From NCBI GenBank assembly GCA_964059195.1, contig CAXKWD010000003.1:195820174-195884173 (forward strand): a DNA stretch of 64,000 nt, in the 5' to 3' direction. The stretch comes from Ectobius pallidus. Lineage: Eukaryota; Arthropoda; Insecta; Blattodea; Ectobiidae. Positions within the stretch are counted from its first letter, which is position 1; each line of letters starts with the position of its first letter. A model generated the notes under the pieces. It was not told where the DNA came from. It worked only from the letters and a program-made list of their open reading frames with translations, and made no database searches. Positions 1 to 9,895 of this stretch are shown here, piece by piece. Both the position numbers and the translations under genes were made by a program.

Positions 1-200
1 TAGAGTGGATGGTCGAAGATCTCCCATCCAAACTTAAGCAACTGATTCCTCTTGTCAGCATTCCACGTCTCTTGTTCTGGATCGCCCTCCTCAGATTTTC
101 CATCCCCAGTGACAACATTGTCGAGAAACTCATCACCTTCCTCTTCGTACCGCTGGCGGCAGAGTCTTATGACATGAGCAGTGTATGTGAAACAAATATA
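1..200 (-). pseudogene. mariner-type transposase remnant, internally deleted
   Basis: The minus strand reads through without a stop for about 60 codons. It contains FLDNVVTGDG, which matches the mariner segment around the first catalytic aspartate (usually FLDRIVTGDE), and then LLKFGWEIFDHPL, which matches the stretch just before the YSPDLAP motif. In intact mariners these two blocks are over 100 residues apart, so the middle of the catalytic domain has been lost and replaced by about 20 unrelated, acidic residues. The window edge cuts the fragment, so the C-terminal end is not visible. It is a dead copy. The mariner assignment rests on motif recognition only. Confidence 0.7.
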
Positions 201-269
201 ACTTATATCCATTTTCGGAATTATATTTTTGTGATTTGTTATGTGTTCAAGTTCAGGAAAACAAGATAG

Positions 270-626
270 GCCTTGAATTAAATGACAATCGCCCGATTTT
301 AGCTTAAGCAGATGACGTTTGTCTGTTGGGGATGATATAAACATAATCGAGAGAAATGTAGAAAGTCTTTGGATGCCTGCATGAATGTTGGATTGGAAAT
401 TAATACAGAAAAAAACTAAGTATATGGTCATGAAACGTCAAAATGCGTTTCAAAATATTAGAATAGCCGGTAAATCGTTCGAACACGTAGAGAAATTGTA
501 GTAACTGGGAACAGTAATTAGAGATACAAATAATATTAAGGTAGTAGTTAAGTGTAGGCTGAAATCATCTTCTCATCTTCTGTTCAGAAATAAAAAAAAA
601 ATCAAAATGTAAGTTATAAGACAATA
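270..626 (+). pseudogene. LINE family A reverse transcriptase fragment, upstream part
   Basis: Translation with several frameshifts and stops gives ADDVCLLGDDINIIERN, then GLEINTEKTKYMVM-like and IAGKSFEHVEKL segments. This is the ADD catalytic box (RT motif C) and the following region of a non-LTR retrotransposon. The continuation expected after LKIKMYKTIILP is found 1.9 kb downstream, at 2562, so one LINE copy was split by the minus-strand LINE at about 628-2560. The family is common in cockroach-like genomes as far as I recall. It is degenerate and cannot make protein. Confidence 0.8.
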
Positions 627-983
627 ATTTTATTTATTTTATTTTATTTAATAATAACGAACATTACAGGTATAAAACCCAATTACAATGTCCATGCCAA
701 AAATACAATGCATACATACAAAATAATTAAAACATAAGATACAAAAGATAAGAATACACAAAAGATAAAAGTAAAAAGTACACAAAAAAACATTACAAGC
801 AGAAAAAGAAATTCCTAGCTACATCTGGGTTCCAGCAGTTGCCAGGTTATAATCACAGTACATAATGCCTTGGAGAATTAAGATAAGAAAGAAAGAAAGA
901 GTGAGGAGAATGTTTGGCAAACCAATACACTAACTACAATTGATTGTAACTACGTTTAGTGATTTTAATTCAGTATTAAATCA

Positions 984-1342
984 ACTTCAACTAAAGCTTT
1001 TTTGAATTCATTTTCGGACATGCTAAGTATATCAAAATTTAAAAAGTTAATTTTATTTTACAAAGTGGTTACTTTATTTAAAGGTGAATTTTTATGAATA
1101 TCAGTATTTACCCTGGGGGTAAAAAATAGCTTCCTGTGTTTACTTAGTTTACATGGCACGTAAAAATAAATCTTCTTAACAATATTATTATCATCAATTT
1201 TTTAATGCAATAATTTGTGAAGAAATATTAAACCTTGATTATTTCTTCTAAATTTTAAACTTTTAATATCATATAGTTCTAAAAGCGTTTGGTAATTCAA
1301 ATATGTTGGATAATGGCCAGTACTTCTGAATATCAAAAATTT
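984..1342 (-). pseudogene. C-terminal tail of the Jockey-like LINE ORF2
   Basis: Directly after the TAA that ends the RT frame, the same frame continues with FLIFRSTGHYPTYLNYQ, LKFRRNNQGLIFLHKLL and KIYFYVPCKLSKHRKLFFTPRVNTDIHKNSPL. This resembles the C-terminal region of Jockey-group ORF2 proteins (a conserved HYP segment followed by a block ending in NSPL). Two further stops lie inside. The rest, down to about 656, is A/T-rich 3' untranslated sequence. Confidence 0.65.
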
Positions 1343-2556
1343 TTAAAACTTCGATTGTATTTTTTCTATTGAATCAGAAAGTTTAATAGTCATTGGATTC
1401 CATATGACTGTACCATATTCGAGGTTTTGTCTGACCAATGAATTATAAAGTCTGATTAATGTATTTTCGCTAAATGTGCATGAATTCCTTATAATAAAAC
1501 CTAGATTTCTTAACGCTTTTAAAACAATTGTTTCAATGTGGCTGTTAAACCTGAGATCCTTGGTAAATGTTATCCCTAAATCTCTAGTTTCCATTACTTC
1601 ATCAAGTTTAACATTATTTATATTATAGGCATATGATATAGTCTTTTTACATCTAGTGAAAGTCATTTTAACACATTTCTTAATGTTAAGTGGAAGTTTA
1701 TATTTATTACTCCATGTAGGCCTATATAATTTATTTAAGTCGTTTTGGAGTTGAAAACAATCTGAAACTGAAGCAATAGATTTATATATTTTAATGTCAT
1801 CAGCAAATAATAAAATATTGGAGTTGTTCACCACGTTCGGGAAATCATTTATGAAACATAGAAACAATAAAGGGCCTAAGTTTGGTCCTTGAGGAATTCC
1901 AGAATTAACCACAAACTGCTCAGATAAGTGATTTTGGTAACTCACTACCTGTGTTCTATTTCTTAAGTATGAGCACATAATTTTCATAAAGTGAGTGGAA
2001 AAAGAAAGTTGAGCTAATTTGTTAAGTAAGAAGTAATGATCAACTTTATCAAATGCCTTTTGAAAATCTGTATATATTACGTCAACCTGTTTATGTTGGT
2101 CTAATTCCAATGATACGTATTCAGTGAAGTTCCATAAATTTGTAACATTTGATCTTTTTGGCATGAAGCCATGTTGAAGTGGAGAAATCGCTAACTTAAT
2201 ATGATTGAAAATGTGTGTGTAAAAAATACTTTCCAGAATTTTAGCTGGTGTAGATAGAATAGCAATGGGTCTATAATTTTGTACCATTTTCGAACTCCCC
2301 GATTTATGTATGGGGACTATTTTTGTCATTTTCCAAACATCCGGAAAAAACGCCTTGTTTAATTATTTGGTTAAAAATTATAGTTAATGGATACACTAAG
2401 AGTTCACCACATCCTTTGAAAATATATGTTGGTATTTTATCCGGTCCACCAGAACGTTTAGATTTTAATTTTTTAATTGTTAATTCAATTTCTTTTGTCT
2501 CTATTACAGATATCTTGAAGGAATCTAGTATGCTTATACTGTTATCGGTTTCATAA
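1343..2556 (-). pseudogene. LINE reverse transcriptase domain (Jockey-like)
   Basis: An open frame of about 400 codons that begins in truncated sequence, so no start is expected; the ATG at 2329 is internal. RT motifs occur in order: KLKSKRSGGPDKIPTYIFK, YRPIAILSTPAKILE, DFQKAFDKVDH (motif A, catalytic Asp), SGIPQGPNLGPLLF (motif B), LFADDIKIYKS (motif C, FADD), then the thumb-side RDLGITFTKDLRFNSH block. Such an enzyme would copy its own RNA at a nicked chromosomal site. An in-frame TAA after KIQSKF interrupts it, but homologous sequence (RSTGHYPTYLNYQ) continues in the same frame to about 984 with two more stops. It is the best-preserved RT in the window but still dead. Confidence 0.9.
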
Positions 2557-2561
2557 TCGTA

Positions 2562-3075
2562 TAATCGTATCCTGCCGGTGGTGTTATATGGATGTGAGAC
2601 ATGGTCGCTTACTCTTCGGAAAGAACCTAATCTGAGAGTGTTCGAAAACAGGGGGCTTAGGAAAATATTTGGGCCTAAGAGAGATGAAAATGGGGACTGG
2701 AGAAAACTTCATAACGACGAGCTTCATAACATGTACTCTTCACCAGATATAGTAAGAATAATTAAATCACGGAGGATGAAATGGGCTGGACATGTTGCAC
2801 TCATGGGGAAGGAAAGACATACCTAAAAAGTATTGATAGGAGACCCGAAGAGAAGAGACCACTTGGTAGACGTAGACGTAGGTGGAGGACAATATTAGGA
2901 TAGATTTAATGGAAGTAGGGTTTGCTAGGGATGGTTGGATAGAGTTAGCACAGAATAGAATTGATTGGCGGGCTCAGGTGAAAGCGGCAATGAACCTTCG
3001 GGTTCCATAAAATAGGTAATATTCCTTTAGCTTGCTGAGGAATGCTCTATTCTCATTGCGTAAGTAAGTATGCGT
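2562..3075 (+). pseudogene. LINE family A, 3' part of ORF2 with TAAG-repeat tail
   Basis: It resumes the LINE interrupted at 626. VVLYGCETWSLTLRKE, LRKIFGPKRDENGDWRKLHNDELH, SRRMKWAGHVALMGKE, then after a frameshift KRPLGRRRRRW and IDLMEVGFARDGWIELAQNRIDWRAQVKAAMNLRVP with a stop at 3007. This is the usual C-terminus of the family: a YGCETW box, a WAGHVARMG box, a GRPRRRW box and an MNLRVP end. The short 3' UTR ends in GTAAGTAAGTA at about 3060, matching the tail of the second copy near 48.4 kb. Confidence 0.85.
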
Positions 3076-3237
3076 TCAACAGTACATGATTGATTAAATA
3101 CGCATATACACATAAACGTATATTTACTGACTCAGAAAATCTCAAGACCTGCAATTCACCCTTTAATTTCAGTTGTTTGGATAAACAAAGTACCCCAGAC
3201 AAACCCTTCATAGAGTAATATTATAGGAGAAAAAATC

Positions 3238-3311
3238 CTCCGACACTAGCACTTGAACCCAGGACCTTTGGCTATTTGCGCCAATGCTCTACCAACTGAG
3301 CTAAGCCGGAG
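3238..3311 (-). ncRNA. tRNA-like sequence (Phe-type fold), SINE/satellite core
   Basis: On the minus strand, 74 nt fold as a tRNA. A 7-bp acceptor stem forms between CTCCGGC and the GTxGGAG end. The D arm is AGCTCAGTTGGTAGAGC (box A), the anticodon stem is TTGGC/GCCAA and box B is GGTTCAAGT. In the better copies the 7-nt anticodon loop is GCGAATA, which would place GAA (Phe) at the anticodon but with C instead of the invariant U33. I treat it as a tRNA-derived repeat, not a working tRNA gene. Confidence 0.7.
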
Positions 3312-3557
3312 TTCAATTCACAGCGCCAGATGGAACCTCTCTCCTATGACTGATTGCCCTAATGGTCTACCTCACAGACAGACAAGTTATGTCATATGCA
3401 GTACTGTGAGGCACACTAAGTAGTGATTTTTGTGACAGGGCTCCCACTGTTATTGTGCAGAAAACATTCAAGATAGATATGTAGGCTAATCATTCATGAA
3501 CCACAGAATTATTGTCTCTGTTAGGCATTACATGATAATATTATAGGAGAAAAATTC

Positions 3558-3620
3558 CTCCGACACTGGGACTTGAACCCAGGACCTTTGGCTATTTGCG
3601 CCAATGCTCTATCAACTGAG
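3558..3620 (-). ncRNA. tRNA-like sequence, truncated at inversion point
   Basis: It has the same tRNA-like core as 3238-3311 (acceptor, box B, anticodon stem, part of the D arm). The sequence switches to inverted repeat sequence at about 3621, so the 5' acceptor strand is absent. Confidence 0.7.
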
Positions 3621-3656
3621 CGAGGAGAGAGATTCCATCTGGAGCTGTGAATTGAA

Positions 3657-3730
3657 CTCCGGCTTAGCTCAGTTGGTAGAGCTTTGGCGCGAATAGCCAA
3701 AGGTCTTGGGTTCAAGCCCCAGTGTCGGAA
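3657..3730 (+). ncRNA. tRNA-like sequence, inverted copy
   Basis: The plus-strand member of the palindrome. CTCCGGC and GTCGGAA form the acceptor stem (one mispair), with box A AGCTCAGTTGGTAGAGC, anticodon stem TTGGC/GCCAA, loop GCGAATA and box B GGTTCAAGCCC. It is nearly complete, with the non-standard C at position 33. Confidence 0.7.
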
Positions 3731-3800
3731 GAATTTTTTTCCTATAATATTATCATGTAATGTCTAACAGAGACAATAATTCTGTGGTTCATGAATGCTT

Positions 3801-4097
3801 ATATATTTATCCTTCACAGAGTTCACACAGAAACAGCGCGTACATGAGGCGTGAGGAACGAAGCGTCAGGAGTGTTTGATCCCTCTTATCACTCGCTGTC
3901 GATACCTCGCAGTTTTATCGATTTCTAACACTCTTCATTCCCTGGCTGTTTTCTTTTCACTTTATTGCACTCAATCCCGCAAATTCTCTGCTCCCGAGGA
4001 TTATCTTTGAAGAAGCTGGCGTTTCCTTTATTAGCTCTATCTCGGAAGGTTCAAACGTGTTTCTTACTTTGAAAACTAAAAGGAACATTATGAAAAT
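3801..4097. other. no gene or element recognised
   Basis: Mixed-composition sequence between the tRNA-like locus and the SINE. I see no long frame, terminal repeat or similarity to the rest of the window. Confidence 0.5.
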
Positions 4098-4546
4098 TCT
4101 TTCTTTCTTTCTTTATCTTAGTTTTACCTTTCCCTTTTAGGATTTAAGCTACCCAAGCCGCCCGGGCTCTTTTCTTACAGGGCCGTGATTTGTCAGGAGA
4201 GGGATTATCTTTGGATCACATACATACTTTTTTGACCAGACAAAGACATGGAGGGCCTCCCCGGATGGGTGATCAGCCCAATGCCGAAGCCACCTCCAAT
4301 ACAACACGAACACATAGGACGAGACACACCATTCACACACACACACACTCACTCCAAACACGGCAAGAATGGGATGAAGATGATAATGACGGCCAGACCA
4401 CAAGGGCCTAAAGTTACCTGACATTTGTCTCACAGGTGAGAAAAAACCCGAGAAAACTCCACCCAGGTAACTTGTCCCGACCAGGAATCGAACCCGGGCC
4501 CGCTGCTTGAGAGGAGCAAACTCATCCCCTACTCCACAGCGGTGGA
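4098..4546 (-). mobile_element. long tRNA-derived SINE, family with copy at 30.55 kb
   Basis: Read on the minus strand, the head is tRNA-like: CCGCTGTGGAGTAGGGGATGA (box A region) and GGTTCGATTCC (box B), followed by GGTCGGGACAAGTTACCTGG. The long unique body contains CCTCACCTGTGAGACAAAT-like sequence and the element ends in a GAAA repeat tail, seen as (TTTC)n at 4099-4122. The plus-strand copy at 30547-30991 aligns end to end. RNA polymerase III would transcribe it and a LINE would mobilise it. It resembles the Talua-type heads reported from termites, but I am not certain of the family name. Reading frames inside are shadows. Confidence 0.85.
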
Positions 4547-4559
4547 CATGTAAATTCTA

Positions 4560-5055
4560 GCTCCTTTTTATTATCCTTTCAGATAAAGAATTATGTCATT
4601 AGGCACAAGAAACTGTCTTATAAATAATTTTCTGTATATTAAAGAGTAAAAGTGGTTCGATGTGATTGAATCGCATATTCACCTAACGGAATTGTATGCT
4701 GGTCACTTCAAAATAATAATAATAGTTGTTAATAATGGTCTAATAATAATTATTTAATAGTAATAATAATAATACAGTGTAATAATAATAAATATAACTT
4801 CTAATTTCTTAGGCCAGTAGTTTGTTGTAGCCGTGGAAGCTATTACAATACGTAAGCACCTGTTCTTTTTAATTACCTTTACAGTCACATGACCTGGAGC
4901 AAGGGACATATCCACTTCTATGGAGTTCACAGCCACCTCAACTTCATTGGCACTTATCACATCAGGAAATGTTGAATCTAAATCACGTCTCTCGTTGTCA
5001 GTCAAATGAAAGCAATAGCTGGGCCTAGTCATGTTGTTTGGTGCACCATGGGTAT
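4560..5055. other. AT-rich spacer with ATT-type low complexity
   Basis: AATAATAAT-type low-complexity sequence lies at 4700-4795. A minus-strand frame (4754-5032) has no recognisable domain and its C-terminus is microsatellite. Nothing else is visible. Confidence 0.5.
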
Positions 5056-5057
5056 TA

Positions 5058-5527
5058 GAGCGCTAGCCATATAATTCTGCCGCGGCGCACAAACTAATTT
5101 AAGTGAAGTGACGACTCCTTCCAAACATGTCATCCTTTTCTTCCCTTCCCGCCCCGCATTTTATTGATTATTACCACGTCTTCCAACGGGAATCACAGTT
5201 TAGGTATATCTCGTTTTTTCTACAAGGAAGCAGCCTTACCGAATGTAGGCGTTTGTAAATGAGTGAATGAGTGTTTGTGCTGTGCTACAACTTATATTGT
5301 TGACAGTTGAAAGTGTGCCCCACACTGTTTAAAATGCCCCCTGTGCTATGTAAATTACAGCTTAAAACTCTTCATAGTCAAGTTAGGGGAATAGTGTCAA
5401 GAAACATCGCCCATAGGATGACTGTACTAGACTGAAATCGATCGACAAACTCCGTAACCTTTCGCTGCATAGCTCCGCCTTCTAGTCATCCCGCGCACAT
5501 CGTGGCAGAATTATGTGGCTAGCGCTC
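5058..5527. mobile_element. 470-bp MITE with 26-bp TIRs and TA target site
   Basis: The left end GAGCGCTAGCCATATAATTC and the right end GAATTATGTGGCTAGCGCTC are inverted repeats, extending to CTGCC inside, with one mismatch. TA flanks both ends (5056-5057, 5528-5529), which fits a Tc1/mariner-type insertion. No coding capacity is visible. The body is only moderately AT-rich. Confidence 0.75.
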
Positions 5528-5529
5528 TA

Positions 5530-6870
5530 CGCAACTAATGAAAAATGTTATCTAGTGGAATATTGCACATTTCTGCATTTGAATTCAGGACAGTTCTGAC
5601 TGACTTTCTCCTCTGATGGTAATAATGAAATTGTGTCAGTTGGGATTTGTGTTTTTTCTTTACGTTCAATCTAATCCATTTTAGTAGATCCTTCAGGATT
5701 CCTTGTTTCTTCACATTTACGTTGACTATCAGTGACACTTGCAATTACTGCACACAGAACGGATGACAAGTTGAATCTTGTGAGGGGTTTCTAGTAAGAG
5801 TGGAGGATGCGGAATGCCGTACAGGTTCAGTGGGTCACCGGATTTAAATCTAGTAGATTTTGTGGTGTTAACTATAATCGAAAGTCTATCATGAGAAAGC
5901 TAAAAAGTATCGTGTTGTGAAACCATATTTGATGGCTTATTGTTTACGTATTCCCAGCCAATGGTGTGGGACTTTTGGCACACTCTATAAGGCTACGTTA
6001 TTTTCCTTACATCGACCGATTTCGAGGTGAACGGTTGGCTAGCCTTTATAGGAAGCGCAACACTTGAGTTACAAACAAGAGGGAGGGACTAGTAAACTAT
6101 AATTCATTATAATTAACATGTCAGATATTTACTTGGATTACTCCGGCCCGTGATTTGTGGGCCCTTGCTACATTATGCCCATTCCCCATCCTCCTTGAAA
6201 AAATAACGCTTTTGTTTAAGCCATTGTGTGATTTTAAATGAATCATTGTTCAGTCTTAAGTTAAATCACTCAAACACACTCATACACACTAAGTCATTAT
6301 TCATAAAAATGAACTTATTTTACTGCTAATCGGAGATTACTTTAAAAAAACATATAATCCCTTGGATAAAGCAATTAGGCTTAGTCTCAGCTGCTGCTGC
6401 TAATCTGGAAGTTAAAAAACTGAAACGTGTAACACAGACATTTATTTGGTTCTAATATGAGCATAGAGTACACGGCAGTATTGCAGTAGTACGCATTCAG
6501 TTATCTGAACATAATACAAAGTCGTATTATTCGCAAGGCAAGAGTTGAAACCTAAGTTTGTGTAGGAAATACTGTAAGTGGTTTATAACTGCTCTACAGA
6601 GAATTTATTGGGAAAAGTTGTTTTCAAACAAAAGTTTTAGCTCTTGGTATAATACATTAGGCCTATAACCGTATATAATAATGTGATATGCATGTTATGG
6701 AATTCGTGCAATAAATTTACTCGAAATCGTTAGAGCTCGCGACCTTAGAATAAAAAGGTCCAAAGTGCAAGTTTTGTTAAAATGAGTTAATAATGTATTC
6801 TACCTATCCACTGATTTTCGTAAGTCCATCTTTATTAGTTAAGAAATAATGTGCAGTGTAAAATGGTTAT
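5530..6870. other. no gene or element recognised
   Basis: Contains a 69-codon minus frame (5535-5744) rich in Lys with no domain I recognise. The rest is AT-rich with no terminal repeats, RNA gene or similarity found within this window. Confidence 0.5.
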
Positions 6871-7077
6871 ATCTACTTTTATGTTATCAAGTCAGAATAA
6901 AAAAAAGGTTCCATCCGTACACTTGGGAAACCTGAATCCTGATCACAGATTAACCTGACTGTTTGGCGGGAAAGGAAAAAAGCAACGGCTGGATAGGTGT
7001 TGTGAATTTGTATGAGAGAAATACTGTTTAATACTGCAAAATAAAGCAAATAAATAATATTTAATACTAGTGTTACA

Positions 7078-7145
7078 GTGACGTTGCTCAGCGCGTGGGC
7101 CTGAATTGCAAGCGATACCGGGTTCAAATCCCGAGGCAGACGGGC
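7078..7145 (+). ncRNA. tRNA-like SINE head (degenerate)
   Basis: GTTGCTCAGCGCGTGGGC resembles box A and GGGTTCAAATCCC is a clean box B with its 5-bp stem (CCGGG/CCCGA). The acceptor stem and anticodon arm are poor, so it is more likely a SINE remnant than a tRNA gene. No tail or target duplication was found. Confidence 0.45.
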
Positions 7146-7639
7146 GTGTTAATAACTTAAAATGTTTCATTTCATTTTAAAATGTTACTTCTTGAATTCA
7201 ATTTCACATAACTATTAACAAAATAGTGCCTCTGGTAATGGGTTCTATCTACATCATTCTGACCGGAAATTTCGATTTGGAAATAAAAAGGTTCTATCTA
7301 CAAAACTTTGTTTTACTATTGAGTCTATACTAAATACTTAACATTTACTGCTGAACGCTTTTGACATCAAAGAGCAGGGCGATAGTAATTAATAGCCAAA
7401 AGCATATTAAATTTTGATGGCAGTGCATATAGCATTCACCATGTGAAAGATTCCCATGGATAATATAATTATAATTAGTTTAGGATAGTATGAGAGGAAC
7501 TCTGAAAAATGAAACTGACTCAAGACGTCTGTGGTCCTTCCATGAAGACAATTACTCTATCGCACAGGTCTACCAGGAAAGCTAATGTACTATGAACCGG
7601 TTGTGCAGTTTTTTTCCGGTTCGCCATGGTGGTTATCAT

Positions 7640-8336
7640 CCCTTAATTATGTTTAAATGTTTTACTTACCAACGATATGAAAGGAGGTACTGAAACCGGC
7701 CACCTCTTTAACATACCGTCCACCAGTCACCGTAATTGACGTTACAAAATGCTGGAAATATCCTGGCGGATTTTTTAAAAATTCTTCCAGGGGTATGGGT
7801 TTATAATGTATACCTTATATTTGAATTCAGAGATAAAAGCCGCAGGGGTTTAGGTCGGGAGACCGAGGGGGCCACAATTCTCTACTAAATTCTGTCCTTC
7901 TCAAACACAATTTCAATATTGTTATCATAGAAATTTTGGCTGCATGGGGTGTGGCAGAGTCTTGTTAAAAATGGAAATGCTACGCTCCCTGTCTATTAAG
8001 TCTCTATAAAACGGGGGCAAAATACTTACCCGGGGGTGTCAGTTGTTGACTCGTAAAATATGGGCCCTATAATTCGTTCTCCACTCATGGCACCCCATAC
8101 ACCTATTCTTTCGTCATGGAGGAGTAGTTCATGAACTTGGATTGTCAGAGCTCCAATGACGAATATTTTGTATACTCGCATATCCATGAAGGTGGAAACA
8201 GGCCTCGTGCTAAAAGAATATTAAATGTCGGTCAAGCTTGGCATTGTATACGCTATTGAGATTCCACCCACAAAATGTGTACCAACGTACAGGATCATCT
8301 GGTTGAAGAGCATGTGCTACAGTTATTAAGTGCATT
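7640..8336 (-). pseudogene. Tc1/mariner-superfamily (IS630-like) transposase remnant
   Basis: Minus-strand translation across several frames gives VAHALQPDDPVRWYTFCGW, EACFHLHGYASIQN, HDERIGVWGAMSGERIIGPIFYES, QDSATPHAAKISM and WPPRSPDLNPCGFYL, in the order expected for DDE transposases of this superfamily. The second catalytic Asp normally lies in the QxD(G/S)A block, and SPDLNP precedes the last acidic residue. The enzyme cuts and pastes its own element at TA sites. Frames change at least four times and stops are frequent, so it is dead. I could not define its terminal repeats. Confidence 0.8.
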
Positions 8337-8729
8337 CTGAGATTGGATGGTGGACAGGAAAATGTCTGTCCATCTGTCTGTTTGTCCGTGTTTCTGTGTC
8401 TGTACGCGCGATATCTCGAATACGCTCTATCAGATTTCATGAAACTTGGTATACCCTCTTATAACGTCCATGAGTCTAAGCCTATTGAGTTTGAACCAAA
8501 TCGGTTGACCGGTACCGTAGTAACGCTCAATTAGGAGCCTAAATTCTAAAAATATTACACTCAATTCATCAAATGCAAATCAGTTCTCATGACAACAATA
8601 TTGTTTCAGTGTTCATATAGGGCTGTCGGAGTTGGAAATAATACTGGATGTTAGATATATAAGCATTCATGAACCACAGATTACTGTCTCTGTTGGACAT
8701 TACATGAGAATACTATAGGTGAAAAATTC

Positions 8730-8782
8730 CTCCGACCTTTGGCTATTCGCGCCAATGCTCTACCAACTGAGCTAAGCCGGAG
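8730..8782 (-). ncRNA. tRNA-like sequence with T-arm deletion
   Basis: Acceptor halves CTCCGAC and CCGGAG and the box A region are present. The T arm with box B is deleted, so this copy could not be a polymerase III promoter. Confidence 0.65.
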
Positions 8783-9022
8783 TTCAATTCACAGCGTCAG
8801 ATGGAACCTCTCTCCTATGACTGATTGCTCTAATGGTCTACCTCACAGACAGACAAGTTATGTCATATGCAATACTGTGAGGCACACTAAGTAGTTATTT
8901 CTGTGACCGGGGTTCCACTGTTATTGTACAGTTAACATTCAAGATAGATATATAAACATTCATGAACCACAGATTATTGTCTCTGTTGGACATTACATGA
9001 GAATATTATAGGATAAAAATTC

Positions 9023-9096
9023 CTCCGACACCGGGACTTGAACCCAAAACATTTGGCTATTCGCGTCAATGATCTACCAACTGAGCTAAGCCGGAG
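9023..9096 (-). ncRNA. tRNA-like sequence, full-length but degenerate
   Basis: A 74-nt cloverleaf-like unit as in locus 1. Box B is damaged (GGGTTCAAGTCCC kept, inner bases changed) and the anticodon stem carries a mismatch. Confidence 0.65.
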
Positions 9097-9159
9097 TCCA
9101 AATCACAGCGCCAGATGGAACCTCTCTCCTATGACTGAATGCCCTAATGGTCTATCTTA

Positions 9160-9221
9160 CAGTTGGTAGAAGCATTGGCGCGAATAGCCAAAGGTCCTGG
9201 GTTCAAGTCCTAGGGTCGGAG
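9160..9221 (+). ncRNA. tRNA-like sequence, inverted and 5'-truncated
   Basis: Starts inside the D arm (CAGTTGGTAGAAGC), then ATTGGCGCGAATAGCCAA, GGTTCAAGTCC and GTCGGAG. The 5' acceptor strand is lost at the inversion point. Confidence 0.65.
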
Positions 9222-9249
9222 GAATTTTTCTCCTATAGTATTCTCAATT

Positions 9250-9895
9250 CTGGATGTTTTAAAGGATTGCACATGCAATTGAGGAAACTGACATGGTTTA
9301 TCCACCAGAGGCAGACCTATTTGGAAAGTGCGTAATGAGTACAGGGACTCTAGTGCAGGTCTCTACACTTTACGTCCCAAGGTGAGCAGGTCTCTGCTGG
9401 TCTAGTGCAAGCTCTCCGTGTTTAAAAAAAACAAACAAAAAACATAAACAAACAAAAAACAAACAAACAAAAAACAAAAAACTTAATGACTTGGTGAAAA
9501 GTGAAATTCGAGCTAAGGTTAATCAATGTGCCAAATTAAACTAAGCATTTATGGAAGGATGAAAATAAGATGTGGGATTTTGATTGCGTGTGTGACACTG
9601 CAGTCAACAGATTAATAATCAATTTAGGTTCAAGTTCGGATGCTGGTTCCGATATGAAAGTCAAGACAGTGTCAGATGATTTGGATTTGGGAGTTACACC
9701 ATTGCTAGAGAACTCCCATTAATGTACATAGGCCAAATTATTTCATAGTTATATACCATCTGTTTATAAAAGTATTCATGTAGTACTCATTTCAACTTGG
9801 ACAACGAAATAAATAAATAAATAAATAAATAACAGAGATTTCACGAACATACTCTTGATTTCAAGTCCGCATATGCAGAACACCTGAGTGGCTTG
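9250..9895. other. spacer with AC-rich and AAAT microsatellites
   Basis: An A/C-rich tract (AAAC units) lies at 9423-9482 and (AAAT)n at 9809-9832. The first may be the tail of an unrecognised retroposon in 9250-9420. There is no supported gene. Confidence 0.5.

Larger units (their letters stand above)
628..2560 (-). mobile_element. Jockey-like LINE, 5'-truncated, inserted in LINE A
   Basis: A minus-strand non-LTR retrotransposon. Its 3' tail is the A-rich tract at about 628-655 (TTTATT-type on the plus strand). Coding sequence runs from about 2556 to about 984. The right edge lies where LINE A resumes. The flanks share only a short ATAAT-like string, so the target duplication is short or eroded. 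The 5' half (endonuclease domain and ORF1) is missing, as is usual for 5'-truncated retrocopies. Confidence 0.8.
3225..3800. repeat. tRNA-like tandem repeat, locus 1, ending in an inversion
   Basis: Two minus-oriented monomers (tRNA-like cores at 3238-3311 and from 3558) are spaced 320 bp apart and share the intervening sequence, including CCTCTCTCCTATGACTG and ATTCATGAACCACAGA blocks. The second monomer is cut within its tRNA-like part at about 3621. It is joined to an inverted, plus-oriented copy (3621-3800), giving a palindrome with arms of about 150 bp. The same arrangement recurs at 8.64-9.25 kb. Confidence 0.85.
8640..9250. repeat. tRNA-like tandem repeat, locus 2, ending in an inversion
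   Basis: The same ~315-bp monomer as locus 1. Minus-oriented tRNA-like cores lie at 8730-8782 (lacking about 21 nt of the T arm) and 9023-9096, followed by an inverted plus copy at 9160-9221. The spacer repeats TCATGAACCACAGATTA and CTCACAGACAGACAAG blocks. The two loci share both the head-to-tail periodicity and the terminal inverted unit, but the inversion breakpoints differ. Confidence 0.85.

Noticed and set aside
3238..3730. Functional tRNA-Phe genes
   Set aside because: C at position 33, variable acceptor pairing and tandem/inverted truncated copies argue for tRNA-derived repeats.
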